Positions 37,436 through 42,459 of a stretch of 42,459 bases of DNA are shown in pieces (within the stretch, counting starts at the first letter, position 1; each line of letters begins with the position of its first letter). A program made the position numbers and the translations under genes. The stretch is from Fimbriiglobus sp. (lineage in GTDB: Bacteria > Planctomycetota > Planctomycetia > Gemmatales > Gemmataceae), in the NCBI GenBank assembly GCA_025459365.1, contig JALOQR010000007.1, positions 1 to 42,459 on the forward strand, read 5' to 3'. A model generated the notes under the pieces. That model saw only the letters and a list, made by a program, of their open reading frames with translations. It searched no databases and was not told the DNA's origin.

Positions 37436-38896
37436 ATGCCACGCTTCCTCTGCGCGATCGTTGCCGCCAGCCTCGGCGTTCTTGCGAGCGCCGCCGACAG
37501 GCCGAACATCGTCTGGATCGTCGTCGACGACATGTCGGCCAACTTCTCCTGCTACGGCGAGAAGACGATCCCCACCCCGCACGTCGATCAGATGGCGAAG
37601 GACGGTACCAAGTTCATCAGGGCGTTCGTGACGGCCCCGGTGTGTTCGCCGTGCCGATCGGCCCTCATCACCGGCTGTTACCAGACCACCATCGGGGCAC
37701 ACCACCACCGCAGCGGTCGGGGGGAGTTGAAGATCACACTTCCGGGCGACGTGGTGCCGGTGCCGGTGCTCTTCCAGAAGGCCGGATACTACACCTGCAT
37801 CGGCGGGCACGGGGCGACGGGCAACAAGCTCGGCAAAACGGATTACAACTTCGAGTGGCCGAAGGCGATGTACGACGGGAACGACTGGGCCGGGCGGAAG
37901 CCGGGGCAGCCGTTCTTCATGCAGGTGCAGTTGCACGGCGGCAAGCACCGCGGGCAGGGGCCGAACAAGAACTGGCAGGCGAAGGTGAAGAAGGAGTTCG
38001 GCGACAACACCAAGCCGGACGACGTGAGGTTGCCGCCGTACTACCCCCGCGACCCGGTGATCCTGCAAGACTGGGCCGACTACCTCGACTGCTGCCGATG
38101 GACCGACAAGGAGGTAGGCGACGTGATCACCCGGCTGGAGAAGGAGAAGTTGCTCGACGAGACGGTCGTCTTCTTCACGACCGACCACGGCATCAGCCAC
38201 GCCCGCGGCAAGCAGTTCCTGTACGACGAGGGGACGCACGTGCCGTTCGTCGTCCGCGGACCGGGAATCGGGAAGGGCGTGGTGCGGGACGACCTGATCG
38301 AACACATCGACCTCGCGGCCACCTCGCTCGCCCTCGCCGGGATCGAGATCCCGAAGTGGGTGCAGGGGCGGGACGTGCTGGCGAAGGACTACGCCAAGCG
38401 GGAAGCCGTGTTCGCCGCCCGCGACCGCTGCGACGAGACGATGGAGCACCTGCGCAGCGTGAGGACGGCCGGGTCCAAGTACATCCGCAACTACCTGAAC
38501 GAGCGGCCGCACCTGCAGCCGTGTCAGTACAAGGACGACAAGGCCATCGTACAGAAGCTCCGCGAGTTGCACGCCGCCAAGAAATTGGACGACCTGGCCG
38601 AGAAACTGCTGTTCGCCGAGAAGCGGCCGGCCGAGGAGTTGTACGACCTGACCGCCGACCCGCACGAGGTGAACAACCTGGCCGCCGACCCGAAGCACAA
38701 GGCGACGCTGGAGGCCATGCGGAAGCGGCTGGCCGAGTGGGAAGAGAAGACCGACGACAAGGGCCGCAAGCCCGAGCCAATGGCCGTGTACGACTCGGAC
38801 ATGGCCGTGTACCTGAAAGAGTTGACCGGGCCGAGGGCGGACGAACTGAAACGGAACATCGAACTCAACAAGAAGTGGGCAAAGGAGGGAAAGTGA
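37436..38896 (+). CDS. Sulfatase with CSPCR active-site motif (heparan-N-sulfatase-like)
   Basis: MPRFLCAIVAASLGVLASAADRPNIVWIVVDDMSANFSCYGEKTIPTPHVDQMAKDG; PVCSPCRSALITGCYQTTIGAHHHRSGRGELKITLPGDVVPVPVLFQKAGYYT; FTTDHGISHARGKQFLYDEGTHVPFVVRGPG. Confidence 0.92.
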   Translation: MPRFLCAIVAASLGVLASAADRPNIVWIVVDDMSANFSCYGEKTIPTPHVDQMAKDGTKFIRAFVTAPVCSPCRSALITGCYQTTIGAHHHRSGRGELKITLPGDVVPVPVLFQKAGYYTCIGGHGATGNKLGKTDYNFEWPKAMYDGNDWAGRKPGQPFFMQVQLHGGKHRGQGPNKNWQAKVKKEFGDNTKPDDVRLPPYYPRDPVILQDWADYLDCCRWTDKEVGDVITRLEKEKLLDETVVFFTTDHGISHARGKQFLYDEGTHVPFVVRGPGIGKGVVRDDLIEHIDLAATSLALAGIEIPKWVQGRDVLAKDYAKREAVFAARDRCDETMEHLRSVRTAGSKYIRNYLNERPHLQPCQYKDDKAIVQKLRELHAAKKLDDLAEKLLFAEKRPAEELYDLTADPHEVNNLAADPKHKATLEAMRKRLAEWEEKTDDKGRKPEPMAVYDSDMAVYLKELTGPRADELKRNIELNKKWAKEGK

Positions 38897-40770
38897 TGCG
38901 ACACCTAACCGGGCTACTGGCGGCGGTGGTATGCGGTGTGGCGCTCGCCGCCGAGCCGCCAAAGCCGAACGTGGTGGTCATCTTCGTGGACGACCTGGGG
39001 TACGGCGACATCGGCCCGTTCGGGGCCACCAAACAGAAGACGCCGAACCTCGATCGCATGGCGGCCGAGGGGATGAAGCTGACCAGTTTCTACGCCGCGC
39101 CGGTGTGTTCGGTGTCGCGGGCGCAACTGCTCACCGGGTGCTACGGCGTGCGGGTGTCGGTGCCGGGGGTGTTCTTCCCGGCCGGGCCGAACGGCCTGCA
39201 CCCGAACGAGACGACCATCGCCGAACACCTGAAGCCGCTTGGGTACGCCACCCAGATCGTCGGCAAGTGGCACCTGGGCGACCAGCCCGAGTTCCTGCCC
39301 ACCAAACAAGGGTTCGACCACTACCTGGGCATCCCGTACTCGAACGACATGCAGCGGAAGGCGAAGGCCACCGGCGAGCGGGTGGTGCCCCTGGTGCGGG
39401 ACGATAAGGTGGAAGAACTGCTGACCGATGAGAAGCAAAGCGGCATCGTCGAGAAGTACACCACCGAGGCGGTCAGGTTCATCACGGCGAACAAGGACAA
39501 GCCGTTCTTCCTGTACATGCCGCACACCGCTGTCCACACACCCATCCACGCCGGGGAGAAGTTCCGCAACAAGTCGGCCAACGGACGGTTCTGCGACTGG
39601 GTGGAGGAGGTGGACTGGAGCGTCGGGCAGGTGATGGACACCATCCGGGAGTTGAGGCTGAGCGAACGGACGCTCGTCGTGTTCACCAGCGACAACGGCC
39701 CGTGGCTCATCAAGAAGGGTGACGGCGGCAGCGCCGGCCCGCTCCGCGGCGGCAAGGGGAGCACCTGGGAGGGCGGGGTGCGGGTACCGACGCTGGCGTG
39801 GTGGCCGGGGAAGATCGCCGCCAAGTCGTCGTCCGACGCCGTCGCCGGCACCATCGACCTGCTCCCCACCTGCGTGGCGGTGGCCGGCGGCAAGGTGCCG
39901 GACAAGCCGGTGATCGACGGCCGCGACCTGTCGCCGGTGTTGTTCGGCAAGACCACCGACTCACCGCGAGAGGCACACTACTACTTCTCCGGGTACAACC
40001 TCCAAGCGGTACGGCAGGGGCCGTGGAAGCTCGCGCTCGCCCCACAGCCGGAACCGCACCTGGGGGCAGACGCCGGGAAGGACGCGCAGACCAACCCGCG
40101 ACTGTACCACCTGGACAAAGACATCGGCGAGACGACGAGCGTGGCCGACAAGAACCCGGAGGTGGTGGCCAAACTGACGAAACTGGCCGAGGCGATGGCT
40201 GCCGAGATTGCCGGGGTGAAGCCGAAGGCCCGCCGCCCGGCCGGGACGGTGGCCAACCCGGTCACCCTCTACCCGACCGTGGATGAGCCGAAGGAGCCGG
40301 CGACGAAACCGGCCGACCTGAGCAAGCTGAAAGTGGGCGACGCGGTCAAGTCGCCGGCCAGCCCGCAGGTCGGCGGGAAGGGGTTCGCCGTCAGTTGTAC
40401 CGTGGACACCGAGTTGAAGGACACCGTCATCCTGGCACACGGTGGCTCCGCACTCGGCTACGCCCTCCATCTGAGAGGTGGGAAGGTGGTGTTCTCTGTG
40501 CGGACCGGTTCGAACGCGATCACCGACGTGACCTCCGAAGCGATCCAAGGGCCGGTGAAGGTGGTGGCGTCGCTGGCGACAGACGGCACGATCAGCCTGA
40601 CGGTGGGTGACCAGAAGGCGGCCACCGGGAAGGCAGCGGGGCCAATCCCCCGCCAGCCGCAGGAGGACTTCTGCCTGGGGCACGACGGTGGGCAACCGGT
40701 CGCCACCTACTCTGCCGGCAAACCCTTCGCTGGCACCATCACGGACCTGAAAGTGATCGTCTCGAAATGA
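38896..40770 (+). CDS. Sulfatase with CSVSR active-site motif and C-terminal LamG/concanavalin-like extension
   Basis: MRHLTGLLAAVVCGVALAAEPPKPNVVVIFVDDLGYGDIGPFG; PVCSVSRAQLLTGCYGVRVSVPGVFFPAGPNGLHPNETTIAEHLK; GKWHLGDQPEFLP; FTSDNGPWLIKKGDGGSAGPLRGGKGSTWEGGVRVP; ATG overlaps the preceding stop (TGATG). The longer track ORF from 37642 has an out-of-frame N-terminus. Confidence 0.92.
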   Translation: MRHLTGLLAAVVCGVALAAEPPKPNVVVIFVDDLGYGDIGPFGATKQKTPNLDRMAAEGMKLTSFYAAPVCSVSRAQLLTGCYGVRVSVPGVFFPAGPNGLHPNETTIAEHLKPLGYATQIVGKWHLGDQPEFLPTKQGFDHYLGIPYSNDMQRKAKATGERVVPLVRDDKVEELLTDEKQSGIVEKYTTEAVRFITANKDKPFFLYMPHTAVHTPIHAGEKFRNKSANGRFCDWVEEVDWSVGQVMDTIRELRLSERTLVVFTSDNGPWLIKKGDGGSAGPLRGGKGSTWEGGVRVPTLAWWPGKIAAKSSSDAVAGTIDLLPTCVAVAGGKVPDKPVIDGRDLSPVLFGKTTDSPREAHYYFSGYNLQAVRQGPWKLALAPQPEPHLGADAGKDAQTNPRLYHLDKDIGETTSVADKNPEVVAKLTKLAEAMAAEIAGVKPKARRPAGTVANPVTLYPTVDEPKEPATKPADLSKLKVGDAVKSPASPQVGGKGFAVSCTVDTELKDTVILAHGGSALGYALHLRGGKVVFSVRTGSNAITDVTSEAIQGPVKVVASLATDGTISLTVGDQKAATGKAAGPIPRQPQEDFCLGHDGGQPVATYSAGKPFAGTITDLKVIVSK

Positions 40771-40802
40771 CCCTCTCCCGGGACTTGTTTGGAGAGTATT
40801 CG

Positions 40803-42125
40803 ATGCACTGGCGAATCCTGTTGGCCCTGTTCAGCTTCGTCGGGGTGGCCACCGCTGTCGAGCCGAGGAAGCCGAACGTCATCGTCGTCGTCGCCGACGA
40901 CCTGGGATACGCCGACCTCGGCTTCCAGGGGTGCAAGGACATCCCCACCCCGCACCTGGACGCACTCGCCAAATGCGGTGTCGTGTGCAGTAGTGGGTAC
41001 GTGTCGCACCCGTTCTGCTCGCCGACGCGGGCGGGGTTGCTCGCCGGCCGCTACCAGCAGCGGTTCGGTCACGAGAACAACCCCAAGTGGCTGCCGAACG
41101 ACAAGGAGGTGGGCCTGCCGCTCGATCAGGTCCTGCTCCCCGAAGTGATGAAGAACGCCGGGTACGTCACCGGGGCGGTGGGCAAGTGGCACCTCGGCGC
41201 ACACCCGGTGTACCACCCGAACCGTCGCGGGTTCGACGATTACTTTGGGCTACTCGGCGGCGGGCACCAGTACTTCGACCACAACCAGTTCAAGACCGAC
41301 CCGGCGAAGGCCAACGAAACGCCGGTGGAGGTGGGCGAGTACCTGACCGACGCCCTCGGCCGTGAGGCAGCGGCGTTCGTGACGGTCCACTCGAAGGTGC
41401 CGTTCTTCCTGTACCTGGCGTTCAACGCCCCGCACACACCCCTGCAAGCCCCGGACAAGTACCTCGACCGCGTGAAGGACATCAAGGACGAGAAACTCCG
41501 CAAGTACGCGGCGATGGTATGCGGCATGGACGACGCCGTCGGCAAGCTGACGGCCAAGCTCGCTGAACTCAAGCTGACCGAGAACACGCTGGTGTTCTTC
41601 TTCAGCGACAACGGCGGGCCGGTGGGCGTGACCAACTGCCGCAACACACCCCTGCGGGGGGCGAAGGGGCAACTGTACGAGGGCGGGGTGCGGGTGCCGT
41701 TCGTGGTGTCGTGGCCGGGCACGCTCAATCCGGGCAAATTCGACGAGCCGGTGACGTCGCTCGACGTGTTCCCCACGGCGGTCGCGGCGGCCGGCGGGGA
41801 AGCCCCGAAGGGGGTGACGCTCGACGGCGTGAACCTGATCCCACACCTGAAAGGGGAGGCGAAGACCACCCTCGCCGACCGCCCGCTGTTCTGGCGTACC
41901 GGCGGCGGAGAGTCGTTCGCTGTCCGCAAAGGGGCACTCAAGCTGGTGCGGGTCGGCAAGACGCCAGACGCACTGTACGACCTGTCGGTCGACATCGGCG
42001 AAAAGACCGACCTGGCGGGTACGAACGCCGGCACCCTCGCCGCGTTGCAGAAGGAACTCGACGCCTGGAACAAGACCCTGGTCGAACCCAAGTGGGAAGC
42101 CCTGAACGCCCCACGGAAGAAGTAA
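40803..42125 (+). CDS. Arylsulfatase with CSPTR motif
   Basis: MHWRILLALFSFVGVATAVEPRKPNVIVVVADDLGYADLGFQG; HPFCSPTRAGLLAGRYQQRFGHE; GKWHLGAHPVYHPNRRGFDDYFGLLGGGHQYFD; FSDNGGPVGVTNCRNTPLRGAKGQLYEGGVRVPFVVSWPG. Confidence 0.94.
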   Translation: MHWRILLALFSFVGVATAVEPRKPNVIVVVADDLGYADLGFQGCKDIPTPHLDALAKCGVVCSSGYVSHPFCSPTRAGLLAGRYQQRFGHENNPKWLPNDKEVGLPLDQVLLPEVMKNAGYVTGAVGKWHLGAHPVYHPNRRGFDDYFGLLGGGHQYFDHNQFKTDPAKANETPVEVGEYLTDALGREAAAFVTVHSKVPFFLYLAFNAPHTPLQAPDKYLDRVKDIKDEKLRKYAAMVCGMDDAVGKLTAKLAELKLTENTLVFFFSDNGGPVGVTNCRNTPLRGAKGQLYEGGVRVPFVVSWPGTLNPGKFDEPVTSLDVFPTAVAAAGGEAPKGVTLDGVNLIPHLKGEAKTTLADRPLFWRTGGGESFAVRKGALKLVRVGKTPDALYDLSVDIGEKTDLAGTNAGTLAALQKELDAWNKTLVEPKWEALNAPRKK

Positions 42126-42148
42126 CCGCGGTAACCCGAGGAAGAACG

Positions 42149-42459
42149 ATGCAACGGTTCTGCACTCTCGCGGCGCTCGCACTGGTGATCGTCGGTCACC
42201 AGCACGGCCTGGCCGACGATCGAAACGCGCGTGACATGGCCCTCGCCGCTGCCGAGGGGCGGTTGAAGGCCATCTACGAGAAACGGGAGTTCGCCCCCGC
42301 CCCCTTCTCGGGCAAGTGGCTCGCCGACAGTTCCGGCTACCTGATGCTCGAGTCGACGAAGCCGGGGGCGGAACCGGAGGTGGTGACGTACGACGCCGCG
42401 GACGGCAAGCGGACCGTCTTCATCGGTGCCGACAAGCTCGTGGAGCCGGGGTCCAAGGC
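42149..42459 (+). CDS. S9 family peptidase (DPP-IV-type N-terminal region), truncated by window end
   Basis: MQRFCTLAALALVIVGHQHGLADDRNARDMALAAAEGRLKAIYEKREFAPAPFSGKWLADSSGYLMLESTKPGAEPEVVTYDAADGKRTVFIGADKLVEPGSK...; no stop before window end, so absent from ORF track. Confidence 0.65.
   Translation, partial: MQRFCTLAALALVIVGHQHGLADDRNARDMALAAAEGRLKAIYEKREFAPAPFSGKWLADSSGYLMLESTKPGAEPEVVTYDAADGKRTVFIGADKLVEPGSK

Noticed and set aside
37642-38895. N-terminal 418 codons of the 1042-aa ORF 37642-40770
   Set aside because: Out-of-frame overlap of the CSPCR sulfatase; the true gene starts at 38896 with a signal peptide.
35261-38962. 1233-aa minus-strand ORF
   Set aside because: Antisense to four confidently assigned genes (DUF1080 end and sulfatases); composition is the low-complexity Arg/Val/Leu/His pattern typical of shadow ORFs in high-GC DNA.

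Overview
High-GC bacterial window, most consistent with a Gemmata-like planctomycete. The taxon is inferred from gene content, not proven. Positions 1-16.7 kb are conventional chromosome: ATP-grasp protein (edge), membrane protein, S41 protease, histidine kinase plus HTH-receiver regulator, mnmG, LRR protein, prenyltransferase/squalene-cyclase-like repeat protein, DUF309, Lon-substrate-binding-domain protein, Ser/Thr kinase with WD40 repeats and an ECF sigma factor, nagA. Positions 16.75-18.3 kb look like an integration scar: IS3-type transposase tail, small Cys/His protein, N-terminally truncated tyrosine recombinase, 3' half of a tRNA, and a strong palindrome. Positions 18.3-42.4 kb are a sulfatase-rich catabolic island: seven sulfatase loci, DUF1552/DUF1592 pair, PhoD-like phosphatase, sialate O-acetylesterase-like esterase, DUF1080, start of an S9 peptidase. 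The most notable observations are: (i) a ~79-bp imperfect palindrome inserted in frame inside mnmG; (ii) a sulfatase / COG3618-type lactonase fusion; (iii) non-canonical sulfatase active-site motifs (CTPCR, CSPCR, CSVSR) in three consecutive genes; (iv) a frameshifted, chimeric sulfatase locus and a run of three decayed genes; (v) the recombinase/tRNA/palindrome boundary next to the sulfatase island. No CRISPR array, rRNA or complete tRNA was recognised. All family assignments are by eye from motifs; no database search was run.
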